DNA of 64,000 nt, from assembly GCA_910587735.1 (NCBI GenBank), contig CAJUNT010000001.1, positions 163,422 to 227,421 of the forward strand, written 5' to 3'. This document shows, one piece after another, positions 44,379 through 54,077 of the stretch. This stretch comes from an uncultured Clostridia bacterium (GTDB lineage Bacteria > Bacillota > Clostridia > Lachnospirales > Anaerotignaceae). The position numbers and the translations under genes were made by a program. The notes beneath the pieces were generated by a model. It did no database searches, was not told the DNA's origin, and saw only the letters and a program-made list of their open reading frames with translations. How positions within the stretch are numbered: position 1 is the first letter of the stretch; every line of letters starts with the position of its first letter.

Positions 44379-44822
44379 ATTAGTTTTTATTTTAATGATA
44401 TTTATAATAGATTTTATGAAATGTAAATTGACACATTATAAAGACAAAAATAGGTATAAATTTTTATACAAAAATAAAAAGTAATTATATGGTAGAAAAT
44501 AATTTTAAAGTAAAAAAATGGTATATTATTTTGGTTAAATTATATAAAAATATAGTGGGAAATAGTGCAGTATTTTGTATAGATATAAAAAATATATAAA
44601 TTTATATGTATTGTATTATATATAATATACAAATAGAAATAGAAAAGGAATATAAAGTATGTACTAGTAAAAAACAGTGATGTAATGTATAATGAATATA
44701 ACAAAAAGGCTCTGAAAAACGATTGTTTTTATAGTGTAATTTCAAAAAACAATGGGAAAAGAGAAAGTATTTTGTAATGAAACAATGCAGAAAGGGGTGA
44801 GGCTGCGTAAGCAGCGGAAAGT
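44379..44822. other. Intergenic region before glgB
   Basis: About 440 bases, extremely AT-rich. No promoter stands out. At the 3' end are a 13-codon ORF and an SD-start hairpin, listed separately. Confidence 0.5.
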
Positions 44823-44826
44823 ATGA
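44785..44826 (+). CDS. Putative 13-aa leader ORF overlapping the glgB start
   Basis: ATG at 44785 to TGA at 44824-44826, overlapping the glgB ATG by four bases (ATGA). The peptide is basic (MQKGVRLRKQRKV). It has no strong SD of its own. It spans the glgB SD and hairpin, so its translation would open the hairpin. Speculative. Confidence 0.25.
   Translation: MQKGVRLRKQRKV
44792..44822 (+). promoter_or_regulatory. glgB ribosome site with intervening hairpin
   Basis: The SD aaggggtgagg (44792-44802) is 20 bases from the ATG. A 5-bp GCTGC/GCAGC stem with a GTAA (GNRA-type) loop (44802-44815) would shorten the effective distance to about seven. Confidence 0.55.
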
Positions 44827-47048
44827 TTACTACAACTAATTTAAATGAATTATTTCAAATTGTAAATGTGGAACACGGTGAACCTCACCATGTTTTAGGT
44901 ATGCATGAGGTAGAGCATGACGGAAAAAAATTTGTAGCAGTAAGGGCTTTTGTACCACAAGCAAAAGAAATCGTAATAGTTGATAACGCCGATAAAGAAA
45001 AAGCATATCCTATGATGAAGATACATGAAGATGGTTTTTTTGAAGTCATTATAGAAGATAGACAAGAATGGTTTAAATATCAGTTATCGCTTACAGATTA
45101 TGAAGGCAATCATTGGACAACATATGATGCATATTCTTTTGCACCTACTATATCAGAATATGATAGGTATCTTTTTGGGGCAGGTAATCACTATAAAATT
45201 TTTGAAAAATTAGGAGCACATATTGTAACGGTAGATGGAGTGGAAGGCGTTTCATTTGGTGTTTGGGCACCAAATGCAAAGGCTGTTAGTATTATTGGTA
45301 ATTTTAATAGTTGGGATAGTAGAAGAAATCCTATGAGAGTATTAGGAGAGTCTGGAATTTGGGAGTTATTTATACCTGGCTTAAAAGAATATGACCAATA
45401 TAAATATCAAATAAAAGATAAATATAATAATGTTTGTGATAAAGCAGACCCATATGCATCTTTTGCACAATTAAGACCAAACACAGCATCAGTAATATAT
45501 GATAATAGTCGTTATACTTGGGGAGATAACGCTTGGTTAGATGATAGAAGTAGTGAACATATTTATCAAGGACCTATTAATATTTATGAGGTGCATTTTG
45601 GTAGTTGGATGAGAGTGCCAGAAGAAGGTAATCGCTCTATGACATATTTAGAGGGTGCTGAAAAGCTAGTTGCCTATGTCAAAAAAATGGGCTATACACA
45701 TATTGAATTACTACCTGTTGAAGAACATCCATTTGATGGTAGTTGGGGATATCAGGTAACAGGATATTATGCACCAACAAGCCGTTTTGGTACGCCAGAT
45801 GAATTTAAGGCATTTATAGATGCTTGTCATAGAAATGGCATTGGTGTAATATTGGACTGGGTACCTGCTCATTTCCCTAAAGATGCTTTTGGCTTGGCAC
45901 GTTTTGATGGTACAGCACTTTATGAACATCAAGACCCAAAACAAGGAGAACATCCAGATTGGGGTACATTAATATTTAATTATGGAAGAAATGAAGTCAG
46001 AAACTTTTTAATTGCAAATGCAATTTATTGGATTGAAGAATTTCATTTAGACGGTTTGAGAGTAGACGCAGTTGCTTCTATGTTATATTTGGATTATGGC
46101 AAAAATGACGGACAATGGGTACCAAATGAACATGGTGGTAGAGAAAATCTGGAGGCAGAGGAATTTTTAAGACATATGAATTCTGTTATTTTGGGTAGGC
46201 ATCCTGGTGTTATGATGATAGCAGAAGAATCTACTGCTTGGGCAGGCGTAACAAGAAGTGCAAACTATGGTGGACTTGGATTTAGTTTAAAATGGAATAT
46301 GGGTTGGATGAATGATTATCTTTCTTATGTAAAAAAAGACCCTATTTATAGAAAATATCATCATGATAATTTAACATTTAGTATGGTATATGCTTATACA
46401 GAAAATTTTATATTAGTATTATCTCATGATGAAGTGGTACATGGTAAATGTTCTATGATGGAAAAAATGCCTGGTGATTTATGGCAGAAATTTGCAAACC
46501 TTCGTGTAACATATGGCTTTATGTATGGACATCCAGGTAAAAAATTGTTATTTATGGGTAGCGAATTTGGACAGTTTGCAGAGTGGAGTGAAGCAAGAAG
46601 TCTTGACTGGCATTTATTAGAATATGAAACACATCAAAAATTACATCAATATATGAATGATTTAAATCATTTATATTTACAAGAGCCAGCATTATGGGAA
46701 AAAGATTTTGACCCAAGTGGTTTTGAATGGATAGAATGTAATGATAGAGATAGAAGTATTATTGCATTTATTAGAAGAGGTCAAGACCATACAAAAGAAT
46801 TGATAATTGTATGTAACTTTACACCAGAAACACATTTCGGATTTAGATTAGGTGTTCCAGTGGCTGGTACTTATGAAGAAATATTTAATAGTGATGATGA
46901 AAAATATGGTGGAAGTGGTGTAATTAACAGAAAACCTCTTGTTAGTGACAGAATAGATTGGAATGGCAGACAAAGCAGTATTGAATTAAAAGTACCTCCT
47001 CTTGGAATAACAATATTGAGAAGAACATTACAGAATGACGCACATTAA
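44823..47048 (+). CDS. glgB: 1,4-alpha-glucan branching enzyme
   Basis: 741 residues. N-terminal CBM48 modules (about 15-230; HHVLGMHE, FGVWAPNAKAVSIIGNFNSWD) and a GH13 barrel with nucleophile Asp415 (DGLRVDAV) and acid Glu469 (IAEEST), then VLSHDEVVHGK and a C-terminal beta domain. It creates alpha-1,6 branches in glycogen. No other glg genes are nearby, so glycogen metabolism genes must be elsewhere. The start region carries an unusual hairpin between SD and ATG. Confidence 0.97.
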   Translation: MITTTNLNELFQIVNVEHGEPHHVLGMHEVEHDGKKFVAVRAFVPQAKEIVIVDNADKEKAYPMMKIHEDGFFEVIIEDRQEWFKYQLSLTDYEGNHWTTYDAYSFAPTISEYDRYLFGAGNHYKIFEKLGAHIVTVDGVEGVSFGVWAPNAKAVSIIGNFNSWDSRRNPMRVLGESGIWELFIPGLKEYDQYKYQIKDKYNNVCDKADPYASFAQLRPNTASVIYDNSRYTWGDNAWLDDRSSEHIYQGPINIYEVHFGSWMRVPEEGNRSMTYLEGAEKLVAYVKKMGYTHIELLPVEEHPFDGSWGYQVTGYYAPTSRFGTPDEFKAFIDACHRNGIGVILDWVPAHFPKDAFGLARFDGTALYEHQDPKQGEHPDWGTLIFNYGRNEVRNFLIANAIYWIEEFHLDGLRVDAVASMLYLDYGKNDGQWVPNEHGGRENLEAEEFLRHMNSVILGRHPGVMMIAEESTAWAGVTRSANYGGLGFSLKWNMGWMNDYLSYVKKDPIYRKYHHDNLTFSMVYAYTENFILVLSHDEVVHGKCSMMEKMPGDLWQKFANLRVTYGFMYGHPGKKLLFMGSEFGQFAEWSEARSLDWHLLEYETHQKLHQYMNDLNHLYLQEPALWEKDFDPSGFEWIECNDRDRSIIAFIRRGQDHTKELIIVCNFTPETHFGFRLGVPVAGTYEEIFNSDDEKYGGSGVINRKPLVSDRIDWNGRQSSIELKVPPLGITILRRTLQNDAH

Positions 47049-47099
47049 TTTTAAAAAAATTTTTTGTAAAGTTTTTATATGCAAAAAGACGGTTTTTTA

Positions 47100-47128
47100 T
47101 TGACGTGAATTGTTTTTTTGTGTATAAT
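47100..47128 (+). promoter_or_regulatory. Promoter of rpsU-yqeY
   Basis: TTGACG, 17-base spacer, perfect TATAAT at 47123-47128. Leader of about 80 bases. Confidence 0.75.
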
Positions 47129-47138
47129 TCAATAATGT

Positions 47139-47175
47139 GCTACCTTGAAAAAAAGAACTGTTTTTTTGATGTAGC
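47139..47175 (+). promoter_or_regulatory. Leader hairpin of rpsU
   Basis: GCTAC ... AAAAAAA and TTTTTTT ... GTAGC pair across a small loop between the promoter and the SD. Possible autoregulatory or stability structure. Confidence 0.45.
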
Positions 47176-47217
47176 TTGTAACAAAAGGAATCTCACACCT
47201 GGGAGGGAGGGAAATTC

Positions 47218-47394
47218 ATGTCAGAGGTAAAGGTAAAAGAAAATGAATCCTTAGATAGTGCTCTTCGCCGTTTTAAAAGAAGTTGTGCAAAAGACGGTAT
47301 TATGGGAGAAGTACGCAAAAGAGAACATTACGATAAGCCAAGCGTGAAACGCAAAAAGAAATCTGAAGCGGCTAGAAAACGCAAATTTAAATAA
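47218..47394 (+). CDS. rpsU: 30S ribosomal protein S21
   Basis: 58 residues: MSEVKVKENESLDSALRRFK, then RSCAKDGIMGEVRKREHYDKP and a Lys/Arg-rich tail, the full family pattern. Below the length cut-off of common gene finders. Very strong SD (gggagggaggg). It begins the conserved rpsU-yqeY-yqfC-D block. Confidence 0.97.
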   Translation: MSEVKVKENESLDSALRRFKRSCAKDGIMGEVRKREHYDKPSVKRKKKSEAARKRKFK

Positions 47395-47419
47395 TGTTTG
47401 ATTGCAAAGGAATGATTGT

Positions 47420-47866
47420 ATGGCATTAAAAGAGCAGCTTTTTGAAGACTTGAAAAGTGCTATGAAAGAAAAAGATACAATACGAAAAGATACAGTACAG
47501 TTAATTCGTTCAGGAATTCTGCAAATTGAAAAAGACAATAAAGTGGAGCTTGATGACAAAGGCGTAATTGAAGTAATTGCAAAACAATTAAAGAGCCGAA
47601 GGGATTCTTTGCCAGACTTTATAAAAAGTGGTCGTCAGGATTTGGTAGATAAACTGAATAAAGAAATTGAGATATTGTTGAATTACCTTCCAGAGCAGTT
47701 AAGTGAGAGTGCAATTCAAAAGGTGATAGAAGAAACAATAGCCGAAATTGGAGCAACATCTATAAAGGATTTGGGAAAAGTAATGAAAGCAATTACGCCA
47801 AAAATAAAAGGTGTTGCAGATGGCAAAGTTGTTAGCAATATTGTAAAAAATATTCTGATGAAATAA
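47420..47866 (+). CDS. yqeY: YqeY/GatB-like tRNA amidotransferase-associated protein
   Basis: 148 residues from the ATG at 47420 (SD aaaggaa). Helical YqeY domain: LKSAMKEKDTIRKDTVQLIRS, PDFIKSGRQDLVDKLNKEIEIL, YLPEQLSE, and the tail GKVMKAITPKIKGVADGKVVSNIV. Related to the tail of GatB; exact role unknown. Order rpsU-yqeY is conserved. Confidence 0.96.
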   Translation: MALKEQLFEDLKSAMKEKDTIRKDTVQLIRSGILQIEKDNKVELDDKGVIEVIAKQLKSRRDSLPDFIKSGRQDLVDKLNKEIEILLNYLPEQLSESAIQKVIEETIAEIGATSIKDLGKVMKAITPKIKGVADGKVVSNIVKNILMK

Positions 47867-47872
47867 AACAAT

Positions 47873-47911
47873 AAAGTCAGTGTTTTTATAACACTGGCTT
47901 TTGTTTTTTTA
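47873..47911 (+). terminator. Terminator after yqeY
   Basis: 12-base arms AAAGTCAGTGTT/AACACTGGCTTT (one T-G), then TTGTTTTTTT. Confidence 0.88.
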
Positions 47912-48149
47912 ATAAAATTTGTAGGAAAATATATATTTATATTATTGTATTCATACAAAATATATAAATATTACTTGACAAACAGAATAATAGAAAAGTG
48001 TATTGATGAAACAAATATGTTTTTTAAAAAATTAGAAAAAATGATAAGACGATTATTTTAATTGTCTTTTTTTATTATAAAAAATTTTTGCTATAAAAAG
48101 GCTAATATTGCATAAGTATATAAAAATAGCATTTTTAGGAGGGATTACA

Positions 48150-48422
48150 TTGCATGGAGGAATATTAAAAAGAAATGTAGTAAATGCATTGGAATTGCCT
48201 AAAGAGGTAATATTAAATCTTCCTTTCATTTCATTAACAGGAAAAGAAGAACTTATTATTGAAAATTATAAGGGTATTATAGAATATGGTGACGAAATTA
48301 TGCGTGTTAGTACAGCAGTGGGTGTATTAAAAATAGAAGGCAAAGAATTACTTTTAAAACAACTAACATCTGAATGTATTGTTGTGACAGGAAGTATAAA
48401 GGGAATTTCTTTTTTGACATAA
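48150..48422 (+). CDS. yqfC: Sporulation protein YqfC
   Basis: 90 residues from the TTG at 48150, six bases after aggaggg; an in-frame ATG-less extension upstream is not needed. YabP/YqfC signature: ALELPKEVILNLPFISLTGKEELIIENYKGIIEY and late VTGSIKGISF. In Bacillus it is a SigE-dependent mother-cell gene. Twenty bases before yqfD. Confidence 0.9.
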   Translation: MHGGILKRNVVNALELPKEVILNLPFISLTGKEELIIENYKGIIEYGDEIMRVSTAVGVLKIEGKELLLKQLTSECIVVTGSIKGISFLT

Positions 48423-48442
48423 TATAGATATGAGGTGAAGTA

Positions 48443-49660
48443 ATGTTTTTAGCATTATGGTATTATTTGCATGGATATGTTATGATAACAGTATCTGGTT
48501 TTTCTGTGGAACGATTTGTTAATATGGCGACATTTAGAGGAATTTATTTATGGAATATACAACCAAAAGGCAGTTCTATACAGATGAATGTTTCTTCAAA
48601 GGGATATTCTCTTTTAAAAGAGTGTGCAGAAAAAACGGGATGTCAGTATCATATTGTGCGTCGGTGTGGATTGCCTGCATTAATAAGAAAATATAAAAAA
48701 AGAAAAATATTAGCTTTTGGTATCCTTTTTTTTGTAGCAGCATTATATACATTATCTTCTTTTGTATGGACAATAGATATAGAAGGGAATGAACGCATTG
48801 CAAAAGAAGATATATTGACAGCGTGTGAAAATGTAGGTATGTCAGCAGGAAAATTAAAATGGAATATGCATACAGACGAAGTGACACAAAAATTACTGGA
48901 AACATTTCCGGATATTTCATGGGTGAGCGTATCCATAAAGGGAACAAATGCATTAGTAAAAATTGTGGAGGCAATACCACAACCAGAAATGATTGATAAA
49001 GTAACACCAAGTGATTTAATAGCAAAAAAGGACAGTGTGATACAAAGTATTACCACAGAAGCAGGAACACCTATTGTACAATCAGGTGATGTGGTGAAAA
49101 AAGGAGCATTATTAATAAGTGGTGAAGTAATTATTGCAGCAGGAGAAGAAGCAGAAGTTGGCAGAGAATATATTCATGCAAGAGGAACGATATTAGGAAA
49201 AGTATGGTATAATTTAGAGGAAAGTGTTCCTTTGCAGTATACAGAAAAAATGTATACTGGAGAAGAAAAAAAAGATAAAAGTATTATGATAGGAAATACT
49301 ATATTAAATGTAATACAACCTAATATGGAGGATAGTACATATGATAAAGAAAAAACATCTGTAAATCAATTTGCTATAGGAGACTTTAAATTACCTGTTG
49401 CATACATACAAGAAACATACAAAGTATATGAAATAATACAAAAACAAAGAACAAAGGAACAAGCAAAAAAAGAATTAGAAAATAAATTGAAACAAAAAGC
49501 AGAAGAAATTGCAGAAGGAGAAATTGAAAATATTGATATAATATATAAAATAGAAGAAAATAATGTTATAGCAACAGCAACAATAACAGTAATGGAGGAA
49601 ATTAGCGAAGAACAAAAGAGAGAAGAAAATACTGCATATGAAAATAAGGAGGAGTTATGA
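48443..49660 (+). CDS. yqfD: Sporulation protein YqfD
   Basis: 405 residues. N-terminal region with MITVSGFSVERFVNMATFRGIYLW, one transmembrane helix (about 92-112), then an extracytoplasmic FtsQ/POTRA-like part (IDIEGNERIAKEDILTAC) and GDVVKKGALLISG. Mother-cell sporulation protein conserved next to yqfC and phoH. Its stop overlaps the phoH start by four bases. Confidence 0.94.
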   Translation: MFLALWYYLHGYVMITVSGFSVERFVNMATFRGIYLWNIQPKGSSIQMNVSSKGYSLLKECAEKTGCQYHIVRRCGLPALIRKYKKRKILAFGILFFVAALYTLSSFVWTIDIEGNERIAKEDILTACENVGMSAGKLKWNMHTDEVTQKLLETFPDISWVSVSIKGTNALVKIVEAIPQPEMIDKVTPSDLIAKKDSVIQSITTEAGTPIVQSGDVVKKGALLISGEVIIAAGEEAEVGREYIHARGTILGKVWYNLEESVPLQYTEKMYTGEEKKDKSIMIGNTILNVIQPNMEDSTYDKEKTSVNQFAIGDFKLPVAYIQETYKVYEIIQKQRTKEQAKKELENKLKQKAEEIAEGEIENIDIIYKIEENNVIATATITVMEEISEEQKREENTAYENKEEL

Positions 49661-50622
49661 GTCAAATTGAAAAAAAATTACAAATAGATAATGAAAATAT
49701 GATAGCAATATTTGGTCAATATGATAGTAATATTAAAAAAATAGAACAGGTATGTGGAGTGCAAATTGTAAATAGAGGAGATGATATTAAAATAATAGGA
49801 GAAGAAAATGAGGTAATATATGCAGAAAATATATTACATTCTTTAGAGGTATTGGCAAAAAAGGGGGAAGAAATTACAGAACAAAATGTATTGTATTTAC
49901 TTCAAGCAAAAGAAGAAGGTAATTTAAAAGAAATAGAGAAAGTATATAATGATTTTATATGCATGACAATGAATGGACGTCCAGTAAGACCTAAAACATT
50001 AGGACAAAAAAAGTATATTGATTTAATTAAAAAAAATACGATTATATTTGGTGTAGGACCAGCAGGAACAGGAAAAACATATTTAGCAATGGCAATGGCA
50101 ATTACAGCATTTAAAAATGAAGAAGTTAATAGAATTATATTAACAAGACCAGCTATTGAAGCAGGAGAAAAATTAGGTTTTTTGCCAGGAGATTTACAAC
50201 AAAAAGTTGACCCATATTTAAGACCTTTGTATGATGCTTTACATGAAATTATGGGCGCAGATACATTTATGAAAAATATGGAAAAGGGATTGATAGAAGT
50301 TGCGCCTCTTGCATATATGAGGGGACGAACATTAGATAATGCTTTTATTGTATTGGATGAAGCACAAAATACTACACCAGAACAAATGAAAATGTTTTTA
50401 ACAAGAATAGGATACGGCTCTAAAGCAGTGATTACAGGAGATTTGACACAAATTGACTTAACAGAAGGAAAACATTCAGGATTATTAGAAGCTACAAAAA
50501 TATTGTCTGATATAGAGGATATCGGCATAATTACATTAACAAATAAAGATGTTGTAAGGCATCCTCTTGTACAGAAAATTATACAAGCATATGAAAAATT
50601 TGAGAATAGAAAACGGAAGTGA
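49657..50622 (+). CDS. phoH: PhoH-family ATPase (PhoL)
   Basis: 321 residues. N-terminal KH-like region (1-100) and a PhoH ATPase core with Walker A GVGPAGTGKTYLA (about 129-141), Walker B FIVLDEAQNT, and TGDLTQIDL. Role in RNA metabolism is inferred: it usually lies before ybeY. SD aaggagg within yqfD. Confidence 0.96.
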   Translation: MSQIEKKLQIDNENMIAIFGQYDSNIKKIEQVCGVQIVNRGDDIKIIGEENEVIYAENILHSLEVLAKKGEEITEQNVLYLLQAKEEGNLKEIEKVYNDFICMTMNGRPVRPKTLGQKKYIDLIKKNTIIFGVGPAGTGKTYLAMAMAITAFKNEEVNRIILTRPAIEAGEKLGFLPGDLQQKVDPYLRPLYDALHEIMGADTFMKNMEKGLIEVAPLAYMRGRTLDNAFIVLDEAQNTTPEQMKMFLTRIGYGSKAVITGDLTQIDLTEGKHSGLLEATKILSDIEDIGIITLTNKDVVRHPLVQKIIQAYEKFENRKRK

Positions 50623-50627
50623 AAGTC

Positions 50628-52739
50628 ATGGAAAATGAGAAAAAAAGGTTTTCAGATGGGAAATATTTTTCTGTTATATTATTGTGTATTGGTTTTTTTA
50701 TTACTGTAATTTGTATTGCTACAGGTTCTTATATGCAGACAATGGAAAGCATACAAATAGGCTCTGTGGCAACACAAAGATATGTTGCGTTAAAAGACGA
50801 AGTTGATGTAATTGCAACACAAAAGAAAAAGGCAGAAGCTGCTGCAACAGTAGGTCCTTTGTATCAGCATGATTCTAATATAGAACAGCAGTCGATTTCA
50901 GAAATAGAAGGCTTTTTTAAAAGACTAGATGAAATGCAGGGAACATTACGTGCTGGAGAAAGTCTTTCTGATGCTATTAAAAATACATCTTTAAAGTTAC
51001 CTGTTGTATTATCTGTAAGGCAGTATAGCGCTTATCAGGCGTTAAATCAGCAGGACAAGCTGGGATTTCAAAAAAGCTGTATTGATATTATAAATGGCAT
51101 TTATGAGCAAGGTGTAACAGCAGAAGCCGTAGAAAAAAGTAGAGAACAAATTAGTGTAAATTTACAACAAACAGCATGGAATACAGAATTGCAGGAAATG
51201 GGTATTGCAATATTAAATAGTGCTTTAAAAGCAAATTTGGTGTTGGATACAGATGCTATGGCATTGGCAAGACAAAAAAAAGAAGATGAAGTAGAAGATA
51301 TTATTATCAAAAAAAATCAAAAAATTGTAGATGAAGGAGAAATTATTACTTCTGAAATTTACCATAAATTAGAGTCTATGAATTTAATTAATACACAAGA
51401 TGCGTCAGAAACAATATTGCCAGTGTTAAGTAGCATTATTGTAGTATTATTGATATTTGGTAGTGTATTTTTGTTTTTTTATTCTAGTAATAAGAAATGG
51501 CATAGCTTGAAAAAAAATGAAACAGTAATACTTTTTACAATATATATTATTATGGTGCTTTTGTTAAATACTATGAGTGAAGTACCTTATTTTACATTGA
51601 TTCCTTTGGTGGTATTTCCTATGCTGGTTTCATTGTTAATTAGCAGAAGAGTTGCATTACTCTTGAATTGCTTTATCAGTATTATAGGTTGTTTTATATT
51701 TAATGGAGATGTAGAATTTTTATTATATTTTTTGTTGACAGGAGAATTTGCTGCATTAATTACAAGATATGCAGAAAAAAGAAAATATGTTTTTCCTGTT
51801 GCCGTTTGTATGGCAGTGATTAATTTTGTTTCTATGATGGCAGTAGGGTTATTTTTTGAAAAGGGATATTCTCAGGGGCTTTTATTTTCAAGTGCTTATG
51901 GAGCAGCAGCAGGATTGATTGCTGTTATATTAGTAATAGGCAGTTTACCATTTTGGGAGGCAATATTTGAAGCAAATACACCTTTAAGACTTTTAGAACT
52001 TACAAACCCCAATAACGAGCTATTAAGGAGACTTATGATTGAGGCACCTGGAACATATCATCATAGTTTAATTGTGGCAAATTTGGCGGAAACAGCAGCA
52101 TATGAAATTGATGCAAATGCAGCATTGGCAAGAGTAGCATCTTATTATCATGATATTGGAAAATTGAAATATCCTTTATATTTTAGTGAAAATCAAGCAG
52201 GAGAAAATCCTCATGACCAAATGGAACCTCATAGCAGTACACAAATTATTACTGCTCATACAACCGCAGGTGTGCAAATGGCAAAAGAAAAGGGATTACC
52301 AAAAGCTGTTATTAATATTATACAGGAGCATCATGGAAATTCACTTGTAAAATTCTTTTACTATAAAGCTTTAAAGCAATATGGTTGTGATAATGTCAAA
52401 GAAGAAGATTATCGTTATGCTGGTCCAATTCCTCAAAGTAGAGAATCAGCGATTGTTATGATTGCTGATACAGTAGAGGCAGCTGTGAGAAGTATGTTAG
52501 GACAAGGAAAGACATTAGATGAAGTAGAAGGATTTATTAAAACATTGATAAAAGATAAATTAGATGATGGACAGCTTGATAAAAGTGGACTTGCTATTTC
52601 TGATTTGGAAAGTATTAGAAAATCATTTATAGAAGTCTTTAAGGGAATGTATCATAATAGAGTGGCTTATCCTAAAAAAGAGGAAATGGATGAGGCGAAA
52701 AAAACAAAAAAACCAGAAGAAGGAGATAACAAGCAATGA
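50628..52739 (+). CDS. yqfF: 7TM-HD domain c-di-AMP phosphodiesterase-type protein (YqfF/PgpH)
   Basis: 703 residues from the ATG at 50628. One N-terminal helix, an extracellular 7TMR-HDED domain (about 45-270), seven-helix membrane part (about 270-460) and a cytosolic HD domain with His508-Asp509 (YYHDIGK), earlier APGTYHHSLIV, and IQEHHG. In Listeria PgpH hydrolyses c-di-AMP. Overlaps ybeY by ATGA. Between phoH and ybeY, exactly as in Bacillus. Confidence 0.95.
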   Translation: MENEKKRFSDGKYFSVILLCIGFFITVICIATGSYMQTMESIQIGSVATQRYVALKDEVDVIATQKKKAEAAATVGPLYQHDSNIEQQSISEIEGFFKRLDEMQGTLRAGESLSDAIKNTSLKLPVVLSVRQYSAYQALNQQDKLGFQKSCIDIINGIYEQGVTAEAVEKSREQISVNLQQTAWNTELQEMGIAILNSALKANLVLDTDAMALARQKKEDEVEDIIIKKNQKIVDEGEIITSEIYHKLESMNLINTQDASETILPVLSSIIVVLLIFGSVFLFFYSSNKKWHSLKKNETVILFTIYIIMVLLLNTMSEVPYFTLIPLVVFPMLVSLLISRRVALLLNCFISIIGCFIFNGDVEFLLYFLLTGEFAALITRYAEKRKYVFPVAVCMAVINFVSMMAVGLFFEKGYSQGLLFSSAYGAAAGLIAVILVIGSLPFWEAIFEANTPLRLLELTNPNNELLRRLMIEAPGTYHHSLIVANLAETAAYEIDANAALARVASYYHDIGKLKYPLYFSENQAGENPHDQMEPHSSTQIITAHTTAGVQMAKEKGLPKAVINIIQEHHGNSLVKFFYYKALKQYGCDNVKEEDYRYAGPIPQSRESAIVMIADTVEAAVRSMLGQGKTLDEVEGFIKTLIKDKLDDGQLDKSGLAISDLESIRKSFIEVFKGMYHNRVAYPKKEEMDEAKKTKKPEEGDNKQ

Positions 52740-53203
52740 CATTATATATAGATAATAGAACAACATTTGAATGGGACGAAAAATGGGAGAAAATTGTCCA
52801 AAAAGCAGTGAGGACAAGCCTTGATTATGAAGAATTTGAATCAGAATGTGAAATCAGTATTTCTATTGTGACAAATAATGAAATACAAAAATTAAACAAA
52901 GAATTTAGAAATATAGATAAAGAAACGGATGTACTCTCTTTCCCTCAGCTAACATTTGAAGAGGGAGAGATTGCTGATATCAATGAAAATGATGAAATTA
53001 TATTAGGTGATATCGTTATTTCTATTGATAAGGCAAAACAACAGTCAGAAGAATATGGACATACTTTGCAAAGAGAAATTGCCTTTTTAACGATACATAG
53101 TATGCTACATTTAATGGGTTATGACCATATGGAAGAACAAGAAGAAAAAGAAATGATTGAAAAACAAAAGGAAATATTGCAGAAAGCAGGATTTACAATA
53201 TAG
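52736..53203 (+). CDS. ybeY: Endoribonuclease YbeY
   Basis: 155 residues. Zinc motif HSMLHLMGYDH (H-x3-H-x5-H, about 121-131) and NKEFRNIDKETDVLSFP. Needed for 16S rRNA 3' maturation and ribosome quality control. Overlaps yqfF by four bases. dgkA, which usually follows, is absent. Confidence 0.97.
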   Translation: MTLYIDNRTTFEWDEKWEKIVQKAVRTSLDYEEFESECEISISIVTNNEIQKLNKEFRNIDKETDVLSFPQLTFEEGEIADINENDEIILGDIVISIDKAKQQSEEYGHTLQREIAFLTIHSMLHLMGYDHMEEQEEKEMIEKQKEILQKAGFTI

Positions 53204-53232
53204 TTTGTGATTATCATTGAGGGGGGTATACT

Positions 53233-53613
53233 ATGACAGATAAGGCATTAATAGAACAAGCAAAAAAGGCTATGGAAAATGCTTATGTACCATATTCTCA
53301 TTTTAAAGTGGGAGCTGCATTATTAGATAAAAATGGCACAGTTTTTAGAGGCTGTAATATAGAAAATGCTAGTTATGGTGCAACTTGCTGCGCAGAAAGA
53401 ACAGCGATATTTAAAGCAGTATCAGAAGGAATAAGAGAGTTTGAAAAAATTGCTATTGTTTCTAATAGTAATCAATTAACACCACCATGTGGTATTTGTA
53501 GACAAGTACTGTGGGAATTTATGCCAGATGGTATTGTGATATTGCAAAATGATAGTGAAGAAATCAAAACATATACTGTAAGGGAATTGTTACCAGTTGG
53601 CTTTACATTATGA
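53233..53613 (+). CDS. cdd: Cytidine deaminase
   Basis: 126 residues. Zinc site CAERTAI (about 54-60; Glu is the proton shuttle) and PPCGICRQVLWEF (both Cys bind zinc), with YVPYSHFKVGAAL before. Converts cytidine/deoxycytidine to uridine/deoxyuridine. SD tgagggggg. Normal place before era, but three genes intervene here. Confidence 0.97.
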   Translation: MTDKALIEQAKKAMENAYVPYSHFKVGAALLDKNGTVFRGCNIENASYGATCCAERTAIFKAVSEGIREFEKIAIVSNSNQLTPPCGICRQVLWEFMPDGIVILQNDSEEIKTYTVRELLPVGFTL

Positions 53614-53629
53614 GAGAAGGCGCATAATT

Positions 53630-53995
53630 ATGAAAAAAATATTGAAAAAAAACTGGATAAATCGTTTGATAGAAGGAGAAACCAAAAAAGCAGAAGTAGT
53701 TGTTTCTCTTTCTGTGCAGGAAGTAATGAAAAAGTTATGTTTATGGGGAAAATGCGATGGAGCAACAACAGATGTATGTAGTATTTCATTGGAAAATGAG
53801 CAAGAAGTCATTACAGCAGTACTTTCAAAATATGATGTGACACTTTTAATTGTAGTAGAGCAGTCGGAAGAAGGTGCAAAAGTATATCTTTCAGCAAGTA
53901 TGAAGGAAGGAAATATTCGTAATAAGGTAGAGGAATATTTAGACCAAGCAATAGATGTTTTGTTACACTATATAGTAAAAATAGAAAAACAATAA
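53630..53995 (+). CDS. Hypothetical protein, 121 aa
   Basis: From the ATG at 53630; a longer in-frame reading overlaps cdd and lacks an SD. Basic N-terminus (MKKILKKNWINRL), then an alpha/beta domain with two Cys (LCLWGKCDGATTDVC). No family recognised; no membrane segment. Weak SD (gagaagg). Located in the cdd-era interval where dgkA might be expected. Confidence 0.55.
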   Translation: MKKILKKNWINRLIEGETKKAEVVVSLSVQEVMKKLCLWGKCDGATTDVCSISLENEQEVITAVLSKYDVTLLIVVEQSEEGAKVYLSASMKEGNIRNKVEEYLDQAIDVLLHYIVKIEKQ

Positions 53996-54077
53996 TAATA
54001 ACATTTATACTATTATAAGAATGTTGAATATGTTAGAATGATATGATTAAAAATAATTTCGAAAGGAATATCAATAT

